Part shown: in pieces, positions 1 through 11,100 of the stretch
How positions within the stretch are numbered: position 1 is the first letter of the stretch
How the letters are laid out: every line of letters starts with the position of its first letter
NCBI GenBank assembly: GCA_014526335.1
Contig: JACTAT010000016.1
Coordinates: forward strand, 3,779,722 to 3,843,721
Reading direction: 5' to 3'
From: Chrysaora quinquecirrha
Taxonomy: Eukaryota; Cnidaria; Scyphozoa; Semaeostomeae; Pelagiidae
Length of the DNA: 64,000 bases
Program-made: the position numbers and the translations under genes
The notes under the pieces: generated by a model
Told to the model about the DNA's origin: nothing
Databases searched by the model: none
Seen by the model: the letters and a program-made list of their open reading frames with translations, nothing else

Positions 1-651
1 GGAAGCATGCACAGCCATTTATGCTCAGCAGTTCAAAAGCATACTGCAGTCTTCACCCTGGCTATTAGTGAAAATAATGGCTAGGGTGCAGCTTAGCAAA
101 CACCTAAGGGAAACAAAACCACAATGCAGTTGAGGGGGAAGGTTTATGGTTTGGGTTTTGGTCAGCGTTAGAGTTAGTGTTTGGAAGTATATGTCATCCA
201 TGCCAATCAAAAGCGAATGTTGTTTGCTATTGTTTTTGATTCGTTTTCAAAGGTTTCCACTAAAGTGCATCTGTACCCAAACAGCCCTTGACAGGTTTCA
301 GTCATGCTTTATAGACAAAACAGCCCACTGCCAAGTAGCCCCACTGCCAAGTCGGCCCACCCCTACAGACAAGTCAGCCCAAGACAATGTCAGCCAATGA
401 TGTTGTTTACCAGGTATTTTGTTAGGTGTGGAGATATTGGGGGCTGCCACTCCCTAACCCACACTTTAACAGTGTGCATGTACAATGATGTGTGCAATTT
501 ATTATAATTCAGTAGGCCAATTTGGTGTACGCCGACAGGTTGACTTGTCCAACACATCATGGGCCGACTTATCTAACACATGGGGGGTGTCAACTTTGTA
601 GTGGGCCAACTTGTCCTCTTACCACAGCCATTACATGTTACAACTACTTAC
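1..651 (-). other. RPL27 intron (second), no exon recognised
   Basis: This stretch follows the splice donor of the RPL27 coding exon (GTAAGT on the minus strand, plus-strand positions 646-651). I searched the minus strand for the missing eL27 C-terminal part and did not find it, so the remaining exon or exons should lie left of the window. The sequence contains loose repeats of AACTTGTC/GGCCCA-type words around 330-620 and nothing else I recognise. Confidence 0.6.
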
Positions 652-905
652 CTGGTAGGCATAAGATGATTGTAATTGCAAACTTTTACAAAGGACTTGA
701 TTCTTGACCTCTTTGCTACTCGTTTTTTTCCCATTGGTTTTGTAACTTTCAATGGATACCTTGCAATGCCTGCAACTAATGCGTGTCCGTATGGCTTTTC
801 TTGGCTACCCTCATCATAATTTTTTATTATGACGGCTTTTCTGCCAGCATATTTGCCTCCTAGCAGGATCACAACTTTACCTGACTTCATAAACTTTCCC
901 ATTTT
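652..905 (-). CDS. RPL27: 60S ribosomal protein L27 (eL27), first coding exon
   Basis: eL27 is a structural protein of the large cytosolic ribosomal subunit. The exon encodes residues 1-83 plus two bases of codon 84. It starts [11 protein letters not shown], carries the KOW fold with the [11 protein letters not shown] stretch, and continues through [21 protein letters not shown] and [16 protein letters not shown], matching animal RPL27 almost residue for residue. The ATG is at 902-900, only three bases after a splice acceptor (cag, 908-906), so the 5' UTR lies in an upstream exon, a common ribosomal-protein gene layout. The exon ends at a GTAAGT donor (651-646). The family protein is about 136 residues, so roughly 52 residues are encoded left of the window. 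The gene is transcribed divergently from ALKBH1. Identification is very secure. Confidence 0.96.
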
Positions 906-1568
906 CTGAAAAAGAAGAAGACTTGACCATTAACATACAACTAATTTTAAACTACAAGAAATTAACAATTTAAATACTTATCTATTTTTAGAACATCTGT
1001 TTAAATTTGACAAACTCTATCAAACTAAATGAATGTTATTGGCCAAACTTTTTAAGAAGTGAGCATCAACCCACAACCTGAATAATTTAATTTTGCCAAG
1101 ATTTCTCTAGCATGTCATCTGGCCAAAATGACAATCAACTATGCCATCATGGAATCCTTCATGCAATTCATAGACTTGGAAAAGGGGGCTCGTCGTGCTG
1201 CCCAAGTCTTGGAGAATTAGGCCCACTACCAGACAGACCGTACAGAGGATTGCAAGAAACGACGATTTCAAGGGAATTACAGAAAAATATTCACGGTAAT
1301 TAACAATTTATTTCCTTGAGATTGCTTTAAATAAGCTAAATCACAAGAGTACTTGAAAGAGTGTCGATTAGGGCGGATAATAATTTAAGTTGCTTTACTT
1401 ACTCTGGAAAGCTTTTTCTCAGATTCAAAAAGACAGGACGAAAAGAGAGGATTTGTGTTGAATTTTGGTAATATCCATAACGAGGTTATTAGCTGCCCCG
1501 CAGAGAAAATAATAGCAGATATAGACGCTGGGGAGGCAGGGTTCTAGCCTCTTTTTCATTCTACTTAC
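906..1568 (-). other. RPL27 intron 1 (inferred)
   Basis: This is the inferred intron between the acceptor before the RPL27 start codon (908-906) and a GTAAGT donor on the minus strand (1568-1563). It contains no coding exon I can recognise. The short plus-strand reading frame at 1112-1303 has no family resemblance. Confidence 0.5.
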
Positions 1569-1634
1569 AAAATGGCGGCAAAATTTGCCTGAAGTTGAAG
1601 TTGTGTCTCTTTCTTTTGAGCCGTTTTTCAGAAG
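1380..1634. promoter_or_regulatory. Shared divergent promoter of RPL27 and ALKBH1 with YY1-type box
   Basis: About 250 bp must contain both start sites, because RPL27 reads left and ALKBH1 reads right from here. AAAATGGCGGC at 1569-1579 matches the YY1 consensus AANATGGCGGC. On the RPL27 strand it reads GCCGCCATTTT and is followed immediately by a GTAAGT donor, so it would form the 3' end of a non-coding first exon starting at about 1600-1630. YY1 boxes just downstream of the start site are known in animal housekeeping promoters. Read on the ALKBH1 strand, the same box contains an ATG that opens a six-codon upstream frame (1573-1590). No TATA box is evident. Exact start sites are inference. 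Confidence 0.55.
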
Positions 1635-3788
1635 ATGGAAGCAGATAAAGATCTAGTTAGACAGGAGTACAAAAAATACAAAAGAAAAGAACCAAGGCCG
1701 GATTTTAGTGATGTTGTCGACTTCAACAATGATGCAAAATTTCAAGATAAAGTTGAGAGGGTCCCTGGTTGCCACCATCAGGACGACGTTCATGACGCAT
1801 GGGAAGTTGGCCTGACAAACCCTTTGACATGGGAAGTTTTTAAATTAAAAGCGTGTGAAGGTTTTATGTTTATAAAGAACCCGTTTTTGTCAGAATCTCA
1901 AAAATATTGGACTTATAAAGCATTGACTGAATACACAAGAAAACCATTTCCATGCAATTTAGATATTCATATGCAACTTGATCAGGATAAAACAGTTTGG
2001 GACATCAGTAAAATGTAAGTATTGATAACCATCTGTCATGCATCATTCTAACGAGATCTCTGAGGTGCCGGAATCGCAACGCAATTACTTTTCAGGTGCG
2101 CTAGAACAATTTCAACAAATGCAAGAGTAGGCATTTTGTTTCTTGGGTAGCACATCCCTATCCAAAACTAAGTCAAGTACCCCCACATCAATTTGGCAAA
2201 ATTGTCTCAGAGCCCTTATCCCGTCACCTTAACCCCAGTCTGGATTTTGTGACAGCAGCCCACCCAATGGGCGATGTGAAATTTGAGCTATACAAAATTC
2301 ACTCTGGATCAAAAACAATGTCTAAGACCAACGTTTTACCCAGATACATGCAGATAGAAATACACCAATCAGAAAAGTGAAGCTGAATTGACAGTATGTT
2401 TTATCCTGCAAGCTGATTGGTGTTCAAAACACATTACCAATTCAACTGGACAACTTTCCTGAAAGGTACATAGTGATCCATCTCACATCTTGTTTTGACT
2501 TCCGCCTTGGTCAGTTGTTTTGTCTGTTTCTGATGTTTTTATGCTGAGGTAAAATGCTTGTAAGAAGTCTATCCAAAAATTTTTCCCCTCTTTTGGCAAT
2601 CTTGAAGTTGTGTATTACTCAAAGACTTACTTGTATTAGATATTTACAACCCCTTTATTGTTCACTTTAGCAAAAATCCATCAAATCCTTACAACTTTAT
2701 GGAGAAACTTAGATGGACACATTTGGGATATCATTTTGACTACAACTTTGTCAATTACAAAGAAGAAAAGTATTATGGATTTCCTGAAGACCTATCAAGA
2801 CTTATGAAAGTCATTACAACTGGACTTGGTTTTAAAAAATATTCTCCAGAGACTGCTATAATAAATTATTACCCAACTGGGAGCAGCATGGGTGGCCATA
2901 CAGATCATTATGAGGAGGAACTTAATGCTCCACTTATCTCTGTTAGTTTTGGTCTACCTGCAGTCTTTCTTATTGGTGGAAAAACAAAAGATGTCAGACC
3001 AGAAGGTCAGTTTTACTCTTTTCAAATATTTGTGACTTAAGATTTCAGACTTTAGACTTTAGACTTTGAAACTTAAGACTGATGAAAAGGTTAAGAAAAA
3101 GCATTGAAACCCAAAGATTAAAACTTAAAAATTAAGACTTGAGACTTTGTACTTGAAAAAGACTTGTATTTGGATTAAGTCTTAAGATGTTAGACTTGTA
3201 AAACTGATATAACTCGAAACAAAAAACTTAAGACTTAAAAGACTTGAGTGGAGAATTCAGACCTTGTATGTAAAAACTGAAGACTCAAAGACTTGGAACT
3301 TACAACTTAACATTTTAAGACTTGAGACAAAACGTACAGCTGTTTATGCAAACTACATCATTCAGATAAAATAGCAAACAAAACTTTTGATAACAGCCAT
3401 AGTTGTACGTTTTCCATTAAACAACTTAACTATGGTTTATTTTTTCAGCAATTTGGATTCGTTCTGGAGATATTGTAATTATGTCAGGAGAATCTCGAAC
3501 TTCATATCATGCTGTACCATGCATTGTTAAAGATGAATCAGAGCAGCAACCACCACAGTGCCTGAGGTTCACCCGAGGATTCAGCTCTGAAAATATGGAA
3601 CAGGATAAAGACATTCATATAACGAAAGAAATAAGCAGTTTAGCTGAAGAGAGTGTGATAAAAAAGGGACAGTTTTCGAAAACTTTTGGAGTAATTTAAA
3701 ACAATTATCAGAGGCAGAGTGCAAATTATTTGATGACTATTTATCAAGAACAAGAGTAAATATAAACGTTCGACAAGTTCATAAGAAT
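1635..3788 (+). CDS. ALKBH1: Nucleic acid dioxygenase ALKBH1, exons 1635-2014, 2671-3005, 3449-3788
   Basis: ALKBH1 is an AlkB-type Fe(II)/2-oxoglutarate dioxygenase. Known family activities include removal of 1-methyladenosine from tRNA and oxidation of 5-methylcytosine in mitochondrial tRNA. Exon 1 has the N-terminal region (GFMFIKNPFL, CNLDIHM). Exon 2 joins in phase (DISK-I-KNPSNPYNF) and carries EKLRW, IINYYP and the metal motif H203-T-D205. Exon 3 has the RSGDIVIMSG strand and the third iron ligand H259 in YHAVP; the D-to-H spacing of 54 equals that of the human enzyme. Introns are GT-AG. Exon 3 contains a frame break near 3660-3690: one frame stops at 3697-3699, while the frame one base back continues FWSNLKQL and RTRVNINVRQV, which holds the 2-oxoglutarate-binding arginines. 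It then meets a GTAAGT donor at 3789 or, if unspliced, a stop at 3798-3800. A further 3' exon was not found. Confidence 0.92.
2015..2670 (+). other. ALKBH1 intron 1
   Basis: GTAAGT donor at 2015 and TTTAG acceptor at 2668-2670. The intron splits an isoleucine codon after its second base. I see no further gene or structured repeat in it. Confidence 0.85.
3034..3330 (+). repeat. Degenerate ACTTAAGACTT-type repeat in ALKBH1 intron 2
   Basis: Intron 2 (3006-3448) is filled by imperfect, irregularly spaced copies of words such as AGACTTTAGACTTT, AACTTAAGACT and AAGACTTGAGACTT. It looks like an old, eroded short-period tandem repeat. There is no coding signal. Confidence 0.75.
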
Positions 3789-4286
3789 GTAAGTTTCAAT
3801 TAAGTTTGCATATAAAAGTCGCTAGAAGTCGCTGAAAACTTTCATCCAAGAACCGTATGACAGTAGAAGGTCTTTGACCCGAGGGTACTTAATACAATTT
3901 GGGTATGGATATATGCTACCAAATTTGGGTGGGTTTCGGGCGCAGAAATACCTAAACCTCATAAAAGAAGGCGGGAAGTTAAAGAAAACAAAAAACATTT
4001 ACCTCATTTGAGACAGAATACACGTTTTTTTTATAAAAAAACAACCTTTATAAGGAACATAAGGCTTTGAAATTTGGGTTAAACTTTTTTCCTATCTCCG
4101 AAACTATGTGAGATACGCACAAACAAATTTCATAAGCGTAAAGCCCTTGCCCGGAAACGCACTTTAAACGTGTTTTTGAGAAGGGTAGGGGGTGACAAGT
4201 TAGTAAAAAGCCGCTTCAAAAATAAGAAATAGCCAGGCTGTAATCAAAGCCACGTGTTCTTAATAAAAAAAACCGTGTAGTGTATG
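3789..4286. other. ALKBH1 3' flank, with an inverted-repeat element end
   Basis: This lies downstream of the last recognised ALKBH1 exon. At 4019-4065 there is a TACACG plus T-run plus TATAA sequence resembling the ends of the TACACG family described at 4287. It is probably a truncated relative. No terminal ALKBH1 exon was recognised, although one could be hidden here. Confidence 0.4.
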
Positions 4287-4697
4287 TACACGCTTTTTTT
4301 TATAAGCAACCTACCTCAAGGCCTAGTTCTTAAAGTTCCTTATTTTTGGGCCTCTTTTGAGGCAATTGTAGTTCCAAAAGTTCCTTAATAGTTCCTTAAT
4401 TTTAACTGCACATACAGTGGTCTTAACAATAAAAGAGAGACATTTGCATGTGAGCAAAGCTCGAGACTACTCAAAGAAACATTGGATACATGCTTACCGT
4501 ATAATTTATGTGATTTTCGACTGCAAATGAATGGAACCGGCTTTCTAATTCTTGATTATTTGCAGTGATAAAAGTATTCAACATTCAAAAGTTCTTTAAT
4601 GATTTTCTCTTTAGTAGTATAAGTTCTTTAAATTTTCGAGCCTTCTACATGTAGGTTCCTTATAAAGTGGCTCTTTATAAAGAAAAAATAGCGTGTA
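4287..4697 (+). mobile_element. TACACGC-family inverted-repeat element (MITE-like), copy 1
   Basis: The 411-bp element begins TACACGCTTTTTTTTATAAG and ends with the inverse form TTATAAAG...AGCGTGTA, with the sub-terminal words AACCTAC and GTAGGTT also mirrored. It has no coding capacity. A copy about 90% identical by eye, in the same orientation, starts at 63637. Related inverted copies lie at 36515-37003 and 62893-63296. The TA at both ends would suit a TA target duplication as in Tc1/mariner-type elements, but that class assignment is inference. Confidence 0.75.
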
Positions 4698-5149
4698 ATA
4701 TGTTGATAAAGACTTTTCGGCTGACATCCTTTAAGCTTATCAATTTAACTAAAATTAGCTTAGAATTAACTAGTTTATGACAAAATGTCCCAGCTCCTCT
4801 GATCGATTTTGAAGTTAGAAGAAACATTTCAATAAGTAACGACATTTCTATTTGCTATTGAATTGATATGGGACATTCGACGAGATTATATTCCAGGCAG
4901 TGCGTCCTCAATGCCTGAAATATATAAACACCTAATGTCCTCCCTCCCTTTCGAAAAGCATTATTTGATTTTAAGTATTTTATTTTCTATATCTAAATTC
5001 TTGAGAACAAATGGTTAAGAATAATGATTTTATAAAGTAATGAGAAAAAGATTTGCTACACCAGACTTTTTCTGTCTTTAATCCTCATCTCTTCGTGCTC
5101 AAGTTGCGTAATCGAAGGTTTCTGTACTAATAAAGACTTTTCGAAGCCC
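4698..5149. other. Intergenic spacer before the satellite
   Basis: AT-rich sequence of about 450 bp with no gene, RNA gene or repeat I can name. The satellite begins gradually at its right edge. Confidence 0.6.
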
Positions 5150-8100
5150 TTTGAAACATTCGATTTTGGGACATTTTGGCCATTTTGCCTAAGTATAGTC
5201 TTACCTTTCTGCCCAATTTCAGGGGTTTTTCTTACTCAGGTTTTTGCTTCTAGAGCCATTATTATTGCCTTTTGGACAAATAAAAATGGTTTATTTGGCC
5301 CTTAGGATGTTATTTTTGATGATTAGAGGCATTTTGGGAACCTTTGATTTTGGGCTATTTTTGGCCATTTTGCCTTAGTATAACCTTACCTCTTTGCCCA
5401 AAAAAGGCCGATTTTCAGGGTTTTTCTTACTCAGTTTTTGCTTCTAGAGCCTTTATTATTGCCTTTGGGACCCATAAAAATGGTTTATTTGGCTCTTAGG
5501 AGGTTATTTTTGAAGATTAGAGGCATTTTGGGAACCTTTGATTTTGGGCGATTTTTGGCCATTTTGTCTTAGTAAAGCCTTACCTTTTTGCCCAAAAAAG
5601 GCCGATTTTCAGGGGTTTTTCTTACTCAGGTTTTTGCTTCTAGAGCCTTTATTATTGCCTTTGAGACCCATAAAAATGGTTTATTTGGCTCTTAGGAGGT
5701 TATTTTTGAAGATTAGAGGCATTTTGGGAACCTTTGATTTTGGGCGATTTTTGGCCATTTTGTCTTAGTAAAGCCTTACCTTTTTGCCCAAAAAAGGCAG
5801 ATTTTCAGGGGTTTTTCTTACTCAGGTTTTTGCTTCTAGAGCCTTTATTATTGCCTTTGAGACCCATAAAAATGGTTTATTTGGCTCTTAGGAGGTTATT
5901 TTTGAAGATTAGAGGCATTTTGGGAACCTTTGATTTTGGGCGATTTTCGGCCATTTTGCCTTAGTAAAGCCTTACCTTTTTGCCCAAAAAAGGCCGATTT
6001 TCAGGGGTTTTTCTTATTCAGGTTTTTGCTTCTAGAGCCTTTATTATTGCCTTTGAGACCCATAAAAATGGTTTATTTGGCTCTTAGGAGGCTATTTTTG
6101 AAGATTAGAGGCATTTTGGGAACCTTTGATTTTGGGCGATTTTTGGCCATTTTGCCTTAGTAAAGCCTTACCTTTTTGCCCAAAAAGGGCCGATTTTGAG
6201 GGGTTTTTCTTACTCAGGTTTTTGCTTCTAGAGCCTTTATTATTGCCTTTGAGACCCATAAAAATGGTTTATTTGGCTCTTAGGAGGTTATTTTTGAAGA
6301 TTATAGGCATTTTGGGCACCTTTGATTTTGGGGGATTTTTGGCCATTTTGCCTTAGTATAGCCTTACCATTTTGCCCAAAAAAGGCCGATTTTCAGGGGT
6401 TTTTCTTACTCAGGTTTTTGCTTCTAGAGCCTTTATTATTGCCTTTGAGACCCATAAAAATGGTTTATTTAGCTCTTAGGAGGTTATTTTTGAAGATTAG
6501 AGGCATTTTGGGAACCTTTGATTTTGGGTGATTTTTGGCCATTTTGCCTTAGTAAAGCCTTACCTTTTTGGCCAAAAAAGGCCGATTTTCAGGGGTTTTT
6601 CTTACTCAGGTTTTTGCTTCTAGAGCGTTTATTATTGCTTTTGAGACCCATAAAAATGGTTTATTTGGCTCTTAGGAGGCTATTTTTGAAGATTAGAGGC
6701 ATTTTAGGAACCTTTGATTTTGGGCGATTTTTGGCCATTTTGCCTTAGTAAAGCCTTACCTTTTTGGCCAAAAAAGACCGATTTTCAGGGGTTTTTCTTA
6801 TTCAGGTTTTTGCTTCTAGAGCCTTTATTATTGCCTTTGAGACCCATAAAAATGGTTTATTTGGCTCTTAGGAGGTTATTTTTGAAGATTAGAGGCATTT
6901 TGGGAACCTTTGATTTTGGGCGATTTTTGGCCATTTTGCCTTAGTAAAGCCTTACCTTTTTGCCCAAAAAAGGCCGATTTTGAGGGGTTTTTCTTACTCA
7001 GGTTTTTGCTTCTAGAGCCTTTATTATTGCCTTTGAGACCCATAAAAATGGTTTATTTGGCTCTTAGGAGGTTATTTTTGAAGATTATAGGCATTTTGGG
7101 CACCTTTGATTTTGGGCGATTTTTGGCCATTTTGCCTTAGTATAGCCTTACCATTTTGCCCAAAAAAGGCCGATTTTCAGGGGTTTTTCTTACTCAGGTT
7201 TTTGCTTCTAGAGCGTTTATTATTGCTTTTGAGACCCATAAAAATGGTTTATTTGGCTCTTAGGAGGCTATTTTTGAAGATTAGAGGCATTTTAGGAACC
7301 TTTGATTTTGGGCGATTTTTGGCCATTTTGCCTTAGTAAAGCCTTACCTTTTTGGCCAAAAAAGGCCGATTTTCAGGGGTTTTTCTTACTCAGGTTTTTG
7401 CTTCTAGAGCCTTTATTATTGCCTTTGAGACCCATAAAAATTGTTTATTTGGCTCTTAGGAGGTTATTTTTGAAGATTATAGGCATTTTGGGCACATTTG
7501 ATTTTGGGCGATTTTTGGCCATTTTGCCTTAGTATAGCCTTACCATTTTGCCCAAAAAAGGCCGATTTTCAGGGGTTTTTCTTACTCAGGTTTTTGCTTC
7601 TAGAGCCTTTATTATTGCCTTTGAGACCCATAAAAATAGTTTATTTGGCTCTTAGGAGGTTATTTTTGAAGATTAGAGGCATTTTGGGAACCTTTGATTT
7701 TGGGCGATTTTTGGCCATTTTGCCTTAGTAAAGCCTTACCTTTTTGGCCAAAAAAGGCCGATTTTCAGGGGTTTTTCTTACTCAGGTTTTTGCTTCTAGA
7801 GCCTTTATTATTGCCTTTGAGACCCATAAAAATGGTTTATTTGGCTCTTAGGAGGTTATTTTTGAAGATTAGAGGCATTTTGGCAACCTTTGATTTTGGG
7901 CGATTTTTGGCCATTTTGCCTTAGTAAAGCCTTACCTTTTTGCCCAAAAAAAGGCCGATTTTGAGGGGTTTTTCTTACTCAGGTTTTTGCATCTAGAGCC
8001 TTTATTATTGCCTTTGGGACCCATAAAAATGGTTTATTTGGCTCTTAGGAGGTAATTTTTGAAGATTAGAGGCATTTTAGGAACCTTTGATTTTGGGCGA

Positions 8101-11100
8101 TTTTTGGCCATTATGCCTTAGTAAAGCCTTACCTTTTTGGCCAAAAAAGGCCGATTTTCAGGGGTTTTTCTTATTCAGGTTTTTGCTTCTAGAGCCTTAA
8201 TTATTGCCTTTGGGACCCATAAAAATGGTTTATTTGGCTCTTTGGAGGTTATTTTTGAAGATTAGAGGCATTTTGGGAACCTTTGATTTTGGGCGATTTT
8301 TGGCCATTTTGCCTTAGTAAAGCCTTACCTTTTTGCCCAAAAAAGGCCGATTTTCAGGGGTTTTTCTTACTCAGGTTTTTGCTTCTAGAGCCTTTATTAA
8401 TGCCTTTGAGACCCATAAAAATGGTTTATTTGGCTCTTTGGAGGTTATTTTTGAAGATTAGAGGCATTTTGGGAACATTTAATTTTGGGCGATTTTTGGC
8501 CATTTTGCCTTAGTATAGCCTTACCTTTTTGCCCAAAAAGGCCGATTTTCAGGGGTTTTTCTTACTTAGGTTTTTGCTTCTAGAGCCTTTATTATTGCCT
8601 TTGGGACCCATAAAAATGGTTTATTTGGCTCTTAGGAGGTTATTTTTGAAGATTAGAGGCATTTTGGGAACATTTAATTTTGGGCGATTTTTGGCCATTT
8701 TGCCTTAGTATAGCCTTACCTTTTTGCCCAAAAAAGGCCGATTTTCAGGGGTTTTTCTTACTCAGGTTTTTGCTTCTAGAGCCTTTATTATTGCCTTTGA
8801 GACCCATAAAATGGTTTATTTGGCTCTTAGGAGGTTATTTTTGAAGATTAGAGGCATTTTGGGAACCTTTAATTTTGGGCGATTTTTGGCCATTTTGCCT
8901 TAGTATAGCCTTACCTTTTTGCCCAAAAAAGGCCGATTTTCAGGGGTTTTTCTTACTCAGGTTTTTGCTTCTAGAGCCTTTATTATTGCCTTTGGGACCC
9001 ATAAAAATGGTTTATTTGGCTCTTAGGAGGTTATTTTGAAGATTAGAGGCATTTTGGGAACCTTTGATTTTGGGCGATTTTTGGCCATTTTGCCTTAGTA
9101 TAGCCTTACCTTTTTGCCCAAAAAAGGCCGATTTTCAGGGGTTTTTCTTACTCAGGTTTTTGCTTCTAGAGCCTTTATTATTGCCTTTGAGACCCATAAA
9201 AATGGTTTATTTGGCTCTTAGGAGGTTATTTTGAAGATTAGAGGCATTTTGGGAACCTTTGATTTTGGGCGATTTTTGGCCATTTTGCCTTAGTAAAGCC
9301 TTACCTTTTTGCCCAAAAAAGGCCGATTTTCAGGGGTTTTTCTTACTCAGGTTTTTGCTTCTAGAGCCTTTATTATTGCCTTTGAGACCCATAAAAATGG
9401 TTTATTTGGCTCTTAGGAGGTTATTTTTGAAGATTAGAGGCATTTTGGGAACCTTTGATTTTGGGCGATTTTTGGCCATTTTGCCTTAGTAAAGCCTTAC
9501 CTTTTTGCCCAAAAAAGGCCGATTTTCAGGGGTTTTTCTTACTCAGGTTTTTGCTTCTAGAGCCTTTATTATTGCCTTTGGGACCCATAAAAATGGTTTA
9601 TTTTGCCCTTAGGATGTTATTTTTGAAGATTAGAGGCATTTTGGGAACCTTCGATTTTGGGCCATTTTGCCTTAGTATAGCCTTACCTTTTTGCCCAAAA
9701 AAGGCCGATTTTCAGGGGTTTTTCTTACTCAGGTTTTTGCTTCTAGAGCCTTTATTATTGCCTTTGAGACCCATAAAAATGGTTTATTTGGCTCTTAGGA
9801 GGTTATTTTTGAAGATTAGAGGCATTTTGGGAACCTTTGATTTTGGGCGATTTTGGCCATTTTGCCTTAGTAAAGCCTTACCTTTTTGCCCAAAAAGGCC
9901 GATTTTCAGGGGTTTTTCTTACTCAGGTTTTTGCTTCTAGAGCCTTTATTATTGCCTTTGAGACCCATAAAAATGGTTTATTTGGCTCTTAGGAGGTTAT
10001 TTTTGAAGATTAGAGGCATTTTGGGAACCTTTGATTTTGGGCGATTTTTGGCCATTTTGCCTTAGTAAAGCCTTACCTTTTTGCCCAAAAAAGGCCGATT
10101 TTCAGGGGTTTTTCTTACTCAGGTTTTTGCTTCTAGAGCCTTTATTATTGCCTTTGAGACCCATAAAAATGGTTTATTTGGCTCTTAGGAGGTTATTTTT
10201 GAAGATTAGAGGCATTTTGGGAACCTTTGATTTTGGGCGATTTTTGGCCATTTTGCCTTAGTAAAGCCTTACCTTTTGCCCAAAAAGGCCGATTTTCAGG
10301 GTTTTTCTTACTCAGGTTTTTGCTTCTAGAGCCTTTATTATTGCCTTTGAGACCCATAAAAATGGTTTATTTGGCTCTTAGGAGGTTATTTTTGAAGATT
10401 AGAGGCATTTTGGGAACCTTTGATTTTGGGCGATTTTGGCCATTTTGCCTTAGTAAAGCCTTACCTTTTTGCCCAAAAAAGGCCGATTTTCAGGGGTTTT
10501 TCTTACTCAGGTTTTTGCTTCTAGAGCCTTTATTATTGCCTTTGAGACCCATAAAAATGGTTTATTTGACTCTTAGGAGGTTATTTTTGAAGATTAGAGG
10601 CATTTTGGGAACCTTTGATTTTGGGCGATTTTCGGCCATTTTGCCTTAGTAAAGCCTTACCTTTTTGCACAAAAAGGCCGATTTTCAGGGGTTTTTCTTA
10701 CTCAGGTTTTTGCTTCTAGAGCCTTTATTATTGCCTTTGAGACCCATAAAAATGGTTTATTTGGCTCTTAGGAGGTTATTTTGAAGATTAGAGGCATTTT
10801 GGGAACCTTTGATTTTGGGCGATTTTGGCCATTTTGCCTTAGTAAAGCCTTACCTTTTTGCCCAAAAAGGCCGATTTTCAGGGGTTTTTCTTACTCAGGT
10901 TTTTGCTTCTAGAGCCTTTATTATTGCCTTTGAGACCCATAAAATGGTTTATTTGGCTCTTAGGAGGTTATTTTGAAGATTAGAGGCATTTTGGGAACCT
11001 TTGATTTTGGGCGATTTTGGCCATTTTGCCTTAGTAAAGCCTTACCTTTTTGCCCAAAAAGGCCGATTTTCAGGGGTTTTTCTTACTCAGGTTTTTGCTT

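Noticed and set aside
146..707. Short plus-strand frames at 146-400, 304-507 and 522-707
   Set aside because: No recognisable family; they lie in the RPL27 intron and partly opposite its coding exon.
3789..5149. A terminal ALKBH1 exon
   Set aside because: A GTAAGT donor follows the last recognised exon, but I could not find a conserved downstream coding segment. The gene may end shortly after 3788 by read-through.
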